NCBI GenBank assembly: GCA_947044365.1
Contig: OX345639.1
Span: 1-64,000, forward strand
Source of the DNA: Petrosia ficiformis
Taxonomy: Eukaryota > Porifera > Demospongiae > Haplosclerida > Petrosiidae
Reading direction: 5' to 3'
DNA length: 64,000 bases
This document shows, piece after piece, positions 1-10,737 of the stretch (the first letter of the stretch is position 1; the number at the start of each line of letters is the position of its first letter). The translations under genes were made by a program, and so were the position numbers. Under the pieces are notes generated by a model. It had not been told where the DNA came from. It saw nothing but the letters and a program-made list of their open reading frames with translations, and ran no database searches.

Positions 1-279
1 TTGATATGCTATTTGTCATTTTTTTTAATGTACACATTGTCCTTTCCATTGTTATTAATAATGATTTAAAATTGCTAACTATAACGCTCAAACACGTTCT
101 GCACATGTGATGCAAAATGATTTATCATGACATGCTGAAACCATAGAATGATTAATTACCTATAAAGACTATCTAACTGAAAATTCCATGGAAATATTTC
201 AACTATTTAATAACAATAATTAATTATCTATATATAAATGCACTAGCACTTCCTGCAAAATTTAGTGTTGTAACAAAGA

Positions 280-1172
280 ATGGCAGAGAAAGAAGTGAAG
301 GTTAGTTTCATTCCATCATGAATAAAGAGTGAAGATTGTGCTTTTATATACATAATTACTTCTGTATTATTAGACTGAATCAGATACAGAAATTGAGAAG
401 GTAAGATATTTTCATTTCAAGTAATATTATTGTCATTTCACTGCAATGGAAATAAGATCAATGTATCGCAAGTAGCAATTGCTATAGTATTATTATGCAT
501 TAAATTTCACAGGAAGAACTCTCATCTGGATCTTCCGATGTATGCAATAAATCAATTTTTCACTGCACAAGTAACTGTTTAATTTCTATTTGCAGCACTT
601 TACATGTGCCCAACCTTTCTGCATTGGAAGGGAGTGTAGTGAGAGGGCAACAGACAACAGTGTATGAAAACCTAATTTATGTTGTAATTTTGTCTTACTC
701 ATGCATTTTGTCTTACTCATGTAGTTTTGTAAACCATGTTGGGAGAAAGTAGAGGTAAAGAGTAAATTTACTTTTAGTTATGTCATATAATTTTAACATG
801 TGCATATGCAGGAAAATATTAAAAAAAACATGTACCACAGCTGGGTAAGTAATGATACTGTTTGTACTTAAATTTTACCTATCACACACACAAAAGAAAA
901 AATGCATCATAGAATACTGCAATAAAAAAACAAGAAGAACACTTTGTTCTCATCATTACGGTGTATTTTTTAGAGTAAGTGTCAACAATGAGTATTAGCA
1001 TTATGGAAGGAAAGTAATTACTAAGCACTTGCTTTGATCACAGAAAAACATCAATAAAAAGTACAGAGAAAGAAAAAAAAGGAAGAAGCAGGAAGGAACA
1101 TATGACAAAGGAGAAGGTGGCGAAGGAAGGAAGAGACCCCGTAAATGGTCAAGGAAAAGAAGACAAGTATAG
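280..1172 (+). CDS. Small seven-exon gene, cysteine-cluster basic protein (110 aa), unknown function
   Basis: Proposed exons are 280-300, 374-400, 513-539, 596-661, 725-754, 812-844 and 1044-1172. Every internal junction is phase 0 with a GT donor and AG acceptor, and the joined frame stays open for 110 codons to a TAG. That agreement over six introns is the main evidence. The N-terminus is acidic and Ser/Glu-rich (from MAEKEVK). The middle (exons 4-5) has a C-x4-C-x4-C-x9-C-x2-C cluster that could bind zinc. The last exon is strongly basic (runs of KKRKK and KRRQV), suggesting nuclear or nucleic-acid binding. I recognise no family. Exons of 21-66 nt with 70-200 nt introns match the exon style of the mobile-element genes downstream, so it may be a host gene or part of an element. 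The first donor (GTTAGT) is weak, so the start exon is the least certain part. Confidence 0.5.
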
Positions 1173-2159
1173 AATAGTAATGATTACATAATATTATAAT
1201 ATAATTAATACTTATAAAAATTATCATGTTAATGCTCAAATTATACCATTACCCAACATACACACAGTATGTATATAAAATTGATTATTGGTTTCTGATA
1301 CCCTCCCGGTCTAGTTTGTGGATTATTGATTTTGCTATCCCATTTCTGTACATGATAATGTGTTAAGTGAAGTTTCCTCAGGGGACATTAACACATAGAT
1401 TTTCACGTAATATATGAATCAAGTGTTGTCTGCCATCAATTGACACATTACATTCCATAACCTGGAGTTCAATTGTCACTAATTACTCGGGTGTTTAGTT
1501 TCACAGGGACATTTAAAATTTTCATTATTATCCAGTCACTATTGCTAGATCATGTACAATAGAAAATGTAGCGAGCATGTTTATACTTTGTGTTTCATTG
1601 AAGATTTAGAAACAAAAAGAGTATCTTTGTGAGAAAGTACAAGAATTAAAAAAATAGGTATAAATATGCAAATATTATATATAATAGTAAGTTAGTTCTT
1701 TTGTTTGTATTGCTAACTAATAACACAGCTTCTGTTTACAAAAAAAGAGAGAGAGTTAACATTTCATTCATGAATACATCATGTTTCCCTACAATTATTT
1801 CTAATGGAGTCACACACTAAAAAGTATAATACGTATTATATATTCATACTTGTGTATTGTATATTAAAGGTTTCTTCAAATTTAAATATTATACTTCACA
1901 ACAATAATATGTGGTTGTCAAACATAAGTGCTATAATTGCTATGATACTGGTTTAAAAAAATTGTGGTTAAATAATGCTGACTCACCTGTTGAAAAATTT
2001 CTCTGGTTTCTTCTAAATGATATTCATATTGGTGAGTCATCTGTTGATTCACTTCTCTAGAGACATAATTTGGTGGCATCTTGGCTATGAATATTGTACA
2101 ACACAGCATACATGTATATCTCAGTGAAAATATCTATAAATATGGTTAAAACCTAAAAA
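1173..2159. other. AT-rich intergenic stretch
   Basis: No convincing gene apart from a possible minus-strand exon at 1987-2109, listed separately. There are homopolymer A and T runs and a short GA run near 1747. I see no element ends or telomere-like repeats. Confidence 0.5.
1987..2109 (-). CDS. Possible single exon, Gln/Glu-rich
   Basis: A minus-strand frame of 41 codons runs from an ATG at 2109 (a second in-frame ATG lies at 2079) to a good donor, CAG followed by GTGAGT, read leftward at 1987. A possible acceptor further along the minus strand (GTAAACAG near 1735) would add only a few codons before a stop. The residues are Gln/Glu/Tyr-rich without a recognisable domain. It could equally be a chance frame next to a chance donor. 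Confidence 0.2.
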
Positions 2160-5100
2160 ACATACTGTCGCTCTAAATGATAGATATTAAAGGGACAATA
2201 CCACAATTGTCTCTACAATCCCCATCGAGAGATTGTTTTCACTCTGTAAGGTCAATCAAGACCAGTGAGTGTAAGAGACCTGCTGTGCTCTGTATTGCCT
2301 TTACAACCTCAGATGAGGTATGTTACAACCAGTTAAACTGGTTACATTAACCCTGAAAGATCTTGAGATCAGAGGGTTTAAACAAGGCAATTACGTGGCT
2401 TATAATCAAATGTTCTCACAACATACAGTACATCACCCTCACTTTAAGTAGAATTATCCAAAATGAACTTCATTCTTTGACATATCTATTACAGCTCCTA
2501 TTACAGTGGGTAAACATGTGACTTACTGAAACAAGAACTTTAAAATGGCTGACATGCACCACCAAAACAATGTCCCTTACAATCTAAAATGGTTGCTGTT
2601 GCTCTGAATGACAAATATCAAAGAGCATAAAGGAACAATGCCTCTACAATTCTCATCAAGAGATTGCTTTCACTCTGTAAGGTCAATCAAGACCAGTGAG
2701 TGTAAGAGACCTGCTGTGCTCTGTATTGCCTTTACAACCTCAGATGAGGTATGTTACAACCAGTTAAACTGGTTACATTAACCCTGAAAGATCTTGAGAT
2801 CAGAGGGTTTAAACAAGGCAATTACGTGGCTTATAATCAAATGTTCTCACAACATACAGTACATCACCCTCACTTTAAGTAGAATTATCCAAAATGAACT
2901 TCATTTTTTGACATATCTATTACAGCTCCTATTACAGTGGGTAAACATGTGACTTACTGAAACAAGAACTTTAAAATGGCTGACATGCACCACCAAAACA
3001 ATGTCCCTTACAATCTAAAATGGTTGCTGTTGCTCTGAATGACAAATATCAAAGAGCATAAAGGAACAATGCCTCTACAATTCTCATCAAGAGATTGCTT
3101 TCACTCTGTAAGGTCAATCAAGACCAGTGAGTGTAAGAGACCTGCTGTGCTCTGTATTGCCTTTACAACCTCAGATGAGGTATGTTACAACCAGTTAAAC
3201 TGGTTACATTAACCCTGAAAGATCTTGAGATCAGAGGGTTTAAACAAGGCAATTACGTAGATTACAATCAAATGTTCTCACAACATACAGTACATCACCC
3301 TCACTTTAAGTAGAATTATCCAAAATGAACTTCATTTTTTGACATATCTATTACAGCTCCTATTACAGTGGGTAAACATGTGACTTACTGAAACAAGAAC
3401 TTTAAAATGGCTGACATGCACCACCAAAACAATGTCCCTTACAATCTAAAATGGTTGCTGTTGCTCTGAATGACAAATATCAAAGAGCATAAAGGAACAA
3501 TGCCTCTACAATTCTCATCAAGAGATTGCTTTCACTCTGTAAGGTCAATCAAGACCAGTGAGTGTAAGAGACCTGCTGTGCTCTGTATTGCCTTTACAAC
3601 CTCAGATGAGGTATGTTACAACCAGTTAAACTGGTTACATTAACCCTGAAAGATCTTGAGATCAGAGGGTTTAAACAAGGCAATTACGTAGATTACAATC
3701 AAATGTTCTCACAACATACAGTACATCACCCTCACTTTAAGTAGAATTATCCAAAATGAACTTCATTCTTTGACATATCTATTACAGCTCCTATTACAGT
3801 GGGTAAACATGTGACTTACTGAAACAAGAACTTTAAAATGGCTGACATGCACCACCAAAACAATGTCCCTTACAATCTAAAATGGTTGCTGTTGCTCTGA
3901 ATGACAAATATCAAAGAGCATAAAGGAACAATGCCTCTACAATTCTCATCAAGAGATTGCTTTCACTCTGTAAGGTCAATCAAGACCAGTGAGTGTAAGA
4001 GACCTGCTGTGCTCTGTATTGCCTTTACAACCTCAGATGAGGTATGTTACAACCAGTTAAACTGGTTACATTAACCCTGAAAGATCTTGAGATCAGAGGG
4101 TTTAAACAAGGCAATTACGTGGCTTATAATCAAATGTTCTCACAACATACAGTACATCACCCTCACTTTAAGTAGAATTATCCAAAATGAACTTCATTCT
4201 TTGACATATCTATTACAGCTCCTATTACAGTGGGTAAACATGTGACTTACTGAAACAAGAACTTTAAAATGGCTGACATGCACCACCAAAACAATGTCCC
4301 TTACAATCTAAAATGGTTGCTGTTGCTCTGAATGACAAATATCAAAGAGCATAAAGGAACAATGCCTCTACAATTCTCATCAAGAGATTGCTTTCACTCT
4401 GTAAGGTCAATCAAGACCAGTGAGTGTAAGAGACCTGCTGTGCTCTGTATTGCCTTTACAACCTCAGATGAGGTATGTTACAACCAGTTAAACTGGTTAC
4501 ATTAACCCTGAAAGATCTTGAGATCAGAGGGTTTAAACAAGGCAATTACGTAGATTACAATCAAATGTTCTCACAACATACAGTACATCACCCTCACTTT
4601 AAGTAGAATTATCCTAAATGAACTTCATTCTTTGACATATCTATTACAGCTCCTATTACAGTGGGTAAACATGTGACTTACTGAAACAAGAACTTTAAAA
4701 TGGCTGACATGCACCACCAAAACAATGTCCCTTACAATCTAAAATGGTTGCTGTTGCTCTGAATGACAAATATCAAAGAGCATAAAGGAACAATGCCTCT
4801 ACAATTCTCATCAAGAGATTGCTTTCACTCTGTAAGGTCAATCAAGACCAGTGAGTGTAAGAGACCTGCTGTGCTCTGTATTGCCTTTACAACCTCAGAT
4901 GAGGTATGTTACAACCAGTTAAACTGGTTACATTAACCCTGAAAGATCTTGAGATCAGAGGGTTTAAACAAGGCAATTACGTAGATTACAATCAAATGTT
5001 CTCACAACATACAGTACATCCCCCTCACTTTATTCAAAACTTACCAAGATGAACTCCAATCCTTGACATATCTACTATTACACTGGTGGTTGTAAATACC

Positions 5101-5412
5101 AAGAACTTCAAAATGGCTGACCTGCACCACCATAACAATGTCCCTTACAACCTAAAATGGTTGCTGTTGCTCTGAATGACAAATATCAAAGAGCATAAAG
5201 GGACAATACCACAATTGTCTCTACAATCTCATCAAGAGATTGCTTTCACTCTGTAAGGTCAGTCAAGACCAGTGAGTGTAAGAGACCTGCCGTTGTCTGT
5301 ATTGCCTTTACAACCTCAGGTGAGGTTGGTTACAACCAGTTAAACTGGTTACATTAACCCTGAAAGATCTTCCAGATAGGAGATCAGAGGGTTTAAACAA
5401 GGCAATTCCAAT
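2160..5412. repeat. 431-bp satellite array, about 7.5 units
   Basis: The anchor CTCTGTAAGGTCAATCAAG recurs near 2242, 2673, 3104, 3535, 3966, 4397 and 4828, exactly 431 bp apart, and a diverged copy follows at 5249 (421 bp, GTCAGTCAAG). The inner units are almost identical. The first and last are the most diverged, as expected for an array homogenised by unequal exchange. Each unit holds several short inverted repeats in a row: GGTC-AATCAA-GACC, CCTC-AGAT-GAGG, the palindrome AACCAGTTAAACTGGTT, and an AACCCT...AGGGTT pair. I see no long frame or promoter. Confidence 0.93.
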
Positions 5413-6675
5413 ATCCATCAGCCCGCCAAAACTGTCTGAAAGAGGGGAGTGGCTGCCCTTGCCCTATATGTGTATTGTAACATCTATATAGAATCTATGT
5501 CCCTGAAATATGTCTCTTTCTTTAATTTCAAAAATAGATAAATGGTAGAATGCATTGCATATATGTATTCCACAAACATCAAGCTGGCACCCCAGTGATC
5601 AAAAATGGCAATGTAAACATGGAAAAATCAAGGGACATATGTCCTTATGGGTTTTTGCTGCAATCATTGGGGTTTTGATACAGGAAGCCGCCTCCAAATA
5701 GCTCTACTAACCATTCTAGCTATTTTTTTCTATCTATTTTTGTGGGTAATAGTTTTGTATTGTGGCATTGATGGAAGGCATGTATTTACATGTAAGTTAG
5801 GGTGGAGCTCACGTGAACGCCTACAGACAAAATTAAACATTTTGTACAACAGACTGATTAACATTGCAACAGATAGAAAACTACAGAGCCAACACAACTT
5901 TCAGTATTGTTAATTGAGTTGTTGTGTTCAGATTCGTTTTAGCTACAGCGGATGGATTTTTAGTTACACCCATTTCTTCCTGTTTTAATGTAATATTACA
6001 CTCAACATATGTAAAAGGTTGTTAATAGCATTTGCTCACTCAGAGTGTGTTCAGACATTCACATCTAAACCCATTAAACATGCCTATGTAGCTTGATTGA
6101 TTATTTGATATGTTATCATCTCATAATTCCCACTTAAATGTAGAATTGGTTAAAACATTTATTGGATATGTCACTATACTAGATGTTTATCACTCAAAAA
6201 TAGTTTCTTTACAAACAAGATACAATCCATAATTATGATTAGCTTACAAACATTTAAATGACTAAGTGAAGTACAAAATTAAAATAACATTTCTTAATTA
6301 CATTACTCCATTAATTATGATGCATACCTTATCGATACATGTATGTAAGTACAATTGTTGTTTTGTGTAGAACAAAAAATAAAGTTATAATAATTGTTAA
6401 CAGCCTGGATCATATGACACTTGATAAACTCTTTCTTCATCTGAGCTCCACACAGTCCTTCAGCTCTGACGTACAACCTTGCTGTGACATCTGTGTGTCT
6501 ACAATTGTATGTAAGTAGAGTGAACATAATTTTCAAGTCTACATGTAGATTAACTAACTGTTTTTGACTATATTTCTTTCAGAAATCTTCAAGGGACCTT
6601 TAGCCTTCTACATTACAAGTAGAAGTTACCAGCCTAGACCACGAGGAGGCGTCCCTTACGCTAGGCCAAAAAAGC
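5413..6675. other. Intergenic, AT-rich, with one element-type palindrome
   Basis: No supportable gene. An 88-codon frame at 5647-5913 has one hydrophobic stretch but no other sign of coding. Fragments resembling the element repeats occur near 5500-5515 (ATGTCCC, ATGTCTC) and at 5632-5644. The rest is AT-rich sequence with no recognised signal. Confidence 0.4.
5632..5644. promoter_or_regulatory. Palindrome GGGACATATGTCC of the element type
   Basis: The bases match the GGGACATATGTCCC palindrome that is repeated inside the 8.2-kb and 4.0-kb elements (13.6-34.2 kb). Here it stands alone, about 1.3 kb beyond the 3' end of the minus-strand SET-like gene. It may mark the end of a related element covering 5.4-13.6 kb, or a relic. 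Its role as a protein-binding site is inference. Confidence 0.4.
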
Positions 6676-6929
6676 GATAATCCACTGTCACCAGATGGGA
6701 CAGGGATCATGTTTCCTGTTTGGAAACAAATTGAAAGCGTGAAACAGGTATGCACAATACCGTGCTTCTATAAGCATATGACCAGTATGAATTGGTCTGG
6801 GAGATAATCCACTGTCACCAGATGGGACAGGGATCATGTTTCCTGTTTGGAAACAAATTGAAAGCGTGAAACAGGTATGCACAATACCGTGCTTCTATAA
6901 GCATATGACCAGTATGAATTGGTCTGGGA
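6676..6929. repeat. 127-bp direct duplication, two units
   Basis: The segment beginning GATAATCCACTGTCACC occurs at 6676 and again at 6803, with the two units essentially identical through GAATTGGTCTGGGAG. It lies just past the stop codon of the minus-strand SET-like gene, in its likely 3' untranslated region. Confidence 0.9.
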
Positions 6930-6935
6930 GTGAAT

Positions 6936-9889
6936 TCATGTACATTGCACAGGGCAGACACTTGGACACATATGAACAAGTTGTTCTACCTGAGCATCAC
7001 TATAAGCGTGTTTAAGCTCCAAATGACCACTACGTTTATTAGTGGCAACAATGAATCTCACAAGCTGAGACAATTCGTCTCTACTCTCCAGATCCATTGA
7101 AGCACTGTCTTTCCCTGATATATAATTCATCCAGTAATTATGCAGACCATAGTTAACAAAAAGCTCTTTTGCAGTGTTGTTAGTGTTACAATGGACTCTG
7201 CCCTTCACATTTATCACAACTGTGTTTCCCTTCTGTGAATAAATAACATTGCAAAAACTTTCAGCAACTTTCTCAGCAGAATCGAGCTGAAAATGTCCCA
7301 GGGCAAAGTCAGTTGCTAACTGTTTAAGCCCTTCAAGTAAACCACCTTGATTAACAAACCGACCCAAATTCCACCCATGAAACACACTTGCATCTACAAA
7401 CATTGAGTCACGTACATCTAGTATGTAATCTGGATTGGAAATATTTTGAATCTGCTCTTCTGTCAGGGTCTCTCTGCTGTACAAGCAGAGAGTATCCCTA
7501 GCTCTGAAGTACATTTCAGTACTATGTGGTCTTAAGAAAAGACCACATCCTGCATTAGGAATGGTACTTTCAGCCACAAACACCATGGACTGGTGAATGT
7601 TGGCTTTAGATCTAGTCACATGCAACTGCTGGCTATTATGACAGACAATCAGTTGTTTCTGATTAAAATCCAAATGTAAACTACGAAGTTTCCATGGCAT
7701 ACAGTCAGCAAATCTACATTTTGTAGCATGATTTGCTTTTAGGCATTGGGTAAACTTACACATTTCTATTTGTTTCTTGTCATTTAAAGGCTCATCAGTA
7801 AACTCGAGGAGGTGTTTTGGAATGGCATACAAGCCTTTCCCGTTTTTTTCTGCAAACACCTCAGCAACTTTGTACTCACTTGGTGCTTCCTTGCGTCCTT
7901 CTTCTGTCAAGAAGGACACACCATTTCTGATAACCTGCAAGGCTAAAGGCTCCCACAGATCATTCTCTCTTTGGACAATGATTGTAACAATGAGACGACC
8001 GTCAGGTAGATGAATGCTTTTGTCGTCCACTACATGTACGTACACCTTTTTAGCTGAGTGGAGTGTAGCCATTGCACTCCAGTGTCCTACGCTGCCGAGG
8101 TCATGACTAATTGGGTGCCTACATGAAGGATGCTCTGACACCACAAATTTATGGGATATTTCAACAGCATCGTGAAATGCTTCACGAAATGGAATCCATG
8201 TTTCAGAAACACCATTTGTGAAATGCACTGCACTGCCATATTGGCTATACTTTTGCAGATCTGCAAATTTGTCTGTCACAATAAACCCTGAGTCCCCGTC
8301 CACAAAATGGATGGCACTGAGAGCATCATTTCCACCGTTTATTACAAAGTCCATATCACGACACAGGTACATTCGGTCACTCTGTGTCCCAAGCCTGCAC
8401 AGATCTACCAGATCTTTTACAATGACACTAGCTGGAATACCACAAACACCTTTGGCAAGCTTGGTGGTGGGAGGACACAATCGAGCAAATAATAGACATT
8501 CATGAAGCGAAGACTTGCTAGTGTTCTTGTACTTCATTGATGCCGCACACATGGCTACATTACCAGACTGGCATGTCTCTTCGGTGTGGTACCGAAGTAC
8601 ACCAGTTTGTTCCCATCTACGCTTCAGCGTGGGACAGAGTTGACAGTCAGGTGTTATACACCCGCCCAGTGAACTCAGTACATCTGTTTTCCTGCGTTTC
8701 ATGCAGTGTCCTGCCAGCTTATCGAGAATGCTAACGTCACCCTCTGCAATACTTACTACAGTTGTTGGCTTACTGCACAACTGTAATAAATTGGGGTCTG
8801 TAGGGTGTGGTTGATATGATTCTCCGTATTTAGCCCTGTTGATAAAACTGTGTAGATGTGCAGACTTGTTTATCAACTCATTCATGACTCTACCTATGCC
8901 ATAGTAACATTGTACGTCACACTGATTTTTTAGCATAGAATACCGAACCACTTTGGATGAAGCAGCATTGTATAGCTTATCCAATTCTTCCCTAACAGCA
9001 GTGACGTTTGTCGGGTTAGTCACAGCTGGAAGGTCGTGTTTAATTCCAACAGCTCCTGGAATATCAGAGTTTTCAGAAGCACATTCTGTCACCCTTATCA
9101 AAAGATGTCCCTTTTTTTCTGGACATTCGGGTTTCCATGTAGATGGAATGGTGACATTCTTAATTGCACAAATGTCACTGTCAACAGACCTAGTGGTACG
9201 TGTAGACTGTCCACCAGCATTTGAAATGGCATCACTTCTCATTCTACGACGCTTTGGCCGATTAGAATGCCCACTAGAACCCTCTTCCCCATCATCACGT
9301 GCTCTCCTACGACTAGTCGTAGGTAATGCTGAGTTAGACAATGCAGACCTAGAATTTGATGGTACAGGCACAGAGCTAGGCATTGACTTTCTCACGGAAG
9401 AGGGTATGATGCTGGTGGAGCTACTTGTACCAGTTCTACTTCCATTGCTAGTGTTAGGCTCACCTCTTAATACTTGTACACTAGCAGACAAATTTTCTAC
9501 AAGATGACACATGAATTCATGGTCAACCGGTAGAGTACTCGATAATTCCAGAATCTTTATTAATAATGGAAATATTTGAGAAGCATTTCGTTGTGGATAT
9601 TCTGGGGTAAAGAATGAATAACAAATGAAAACTGAATGATGAATTGTGACATGAGATATACAATTTTACTTAGCTACAATAATTATCTATAATTTTCACT
9701 CTGTATTATGAGAAACTGTTATATATATATATATAATTATACATGTTGCAGTGGTAATGATTGTCAGGTGCTAAAATAGTAATTAATGCATCTTATACAA
9801 AACTCTATATTATAGTATACATGTATGTATATAATTAGTAGCTAGAAAAGGTATTCCATAATATATATAATTATATATATATATAATTA

Positions 9890-9928
<39 letters not shown>

Positions 9929-10333
9929 TATATACTACAGAAATGCATCACTGTTGGTACTACACAAATAGAGTACTCCATAATTATATATATATATATA
10001 TGTATATACTTTTTATATGCAATTACATTATATATATATATATATATACACATATGAACTAGTAACTATTGAAGCATTTATCATACACATTTACATGTAC
10101 CTTCAATGACACGCTTGAAGCTCTCCATGCTCGTATCCATGTCATAGAAAAATTTACACCACGTTTAATTGAAATGCTGGGCCTAGATTTAACACATCAC
10201 GTGAGCTCTATGCTAAAAGTTGCTTCATCCAGAAGTTGAATCTGAGTAGTCTGTAGGGGAAACCCTACAATAGCACTAGCTTCAGTGAAATTTAGACCCA
10301 GTGTAAATGGAGAGAACCAGCGTCGCGGGTTGT
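6936..10333 (-). pseudogene. Large protein with divergent SET-like domain; 5' exon carries an in-frame TGA
   Basis: The main open frame runs from 9512 to 6936 (858 codons). Its N-terminus is Ser/Thr-rich with a basic nuclear-localisation-like run (RPKRRRMR, about residues 85-92). Residues 647-794 look like a SET domain: PNAGCGLF as the first glycine motif, then YILDVRDS...LGRFVNQG, then KELFVNYG...YW. The usual NHS is replaced by NQG, so catalysis is doubtful. Residues 430-500 form a conserved-looking block I cannot name. The frame is open upstream of 9512, and a separate exon-like block at 10333-10101 (acceptor GATTCAG, donor AAG|GTACAT) reads as protein in one frame except for a TGA at 10199-10197. 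It can join in phase 0 to an acceptor near 9554. If that exon belongs, the gene is broken; if not, the 858-codon frame may be intact. It lies downstream of the recombinase gene on the same strand, which suggests a shared mobile element. Confidence 0.55.
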
Positions 10334-10475
10334 CTGAATCGTTGTAAGTAATAATGAGGTATGTGATAATTATAATAATTATATATATATATATATATAT
10401 AATATAATTATATAATTATATATAATATATATATACAATAATTACGATAATAAAATAATCGTTATAGTGATGACA

Positions 10476-10519
<44 letters not shown>

Positions 10520-10530
10520 TATATATATAT

Positions 10531-10580
<50 letters not shown>

Positions 10581-10730
10581 ATATATAATTATTAAATATA
10601 TATATTTATTATAATTAATTAATTGTCAATAATTATTATGATCATAGTTATAATAATGATATGAAAACCAAGATTAAAATAATTATTTAGCATTAATATA
10701 TATATATATATATATATATGTTACATTTAA
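9700..10730. repeat. (TA)n microsatellite clusters
   Basis: Runs of alternating TA occupy about 9720-9735, 9860-9945, 9980-10050, 10380-10440, 10480-10600 and 10695-10720, between the two minus-strand genes. Apart from the exon-like block at 10101-10333 I see nothing else here. Confidence 0.9.
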
Positions 10731-10737
10731 TGCAGGT

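Noticed and set aside
2300..2370. Possible hammerhead-type core in the 431-bp unit (CAGATGAGG ... GAAAG)
   Set aside because: The conserved CTGATGA is not matched on either strand and helix order does not fit.
5647..5913. 88-codon frame with one hydrophobic segment
   Set aside because: It starts at the edge of an element palindrome; there is no splice, domain or conservation evidence.
7777..9507. Plus-strand frames (up to 184 codons) opposite the SET-like gene
   Set aside because: They are antisense shadows of the 858-codon frame.
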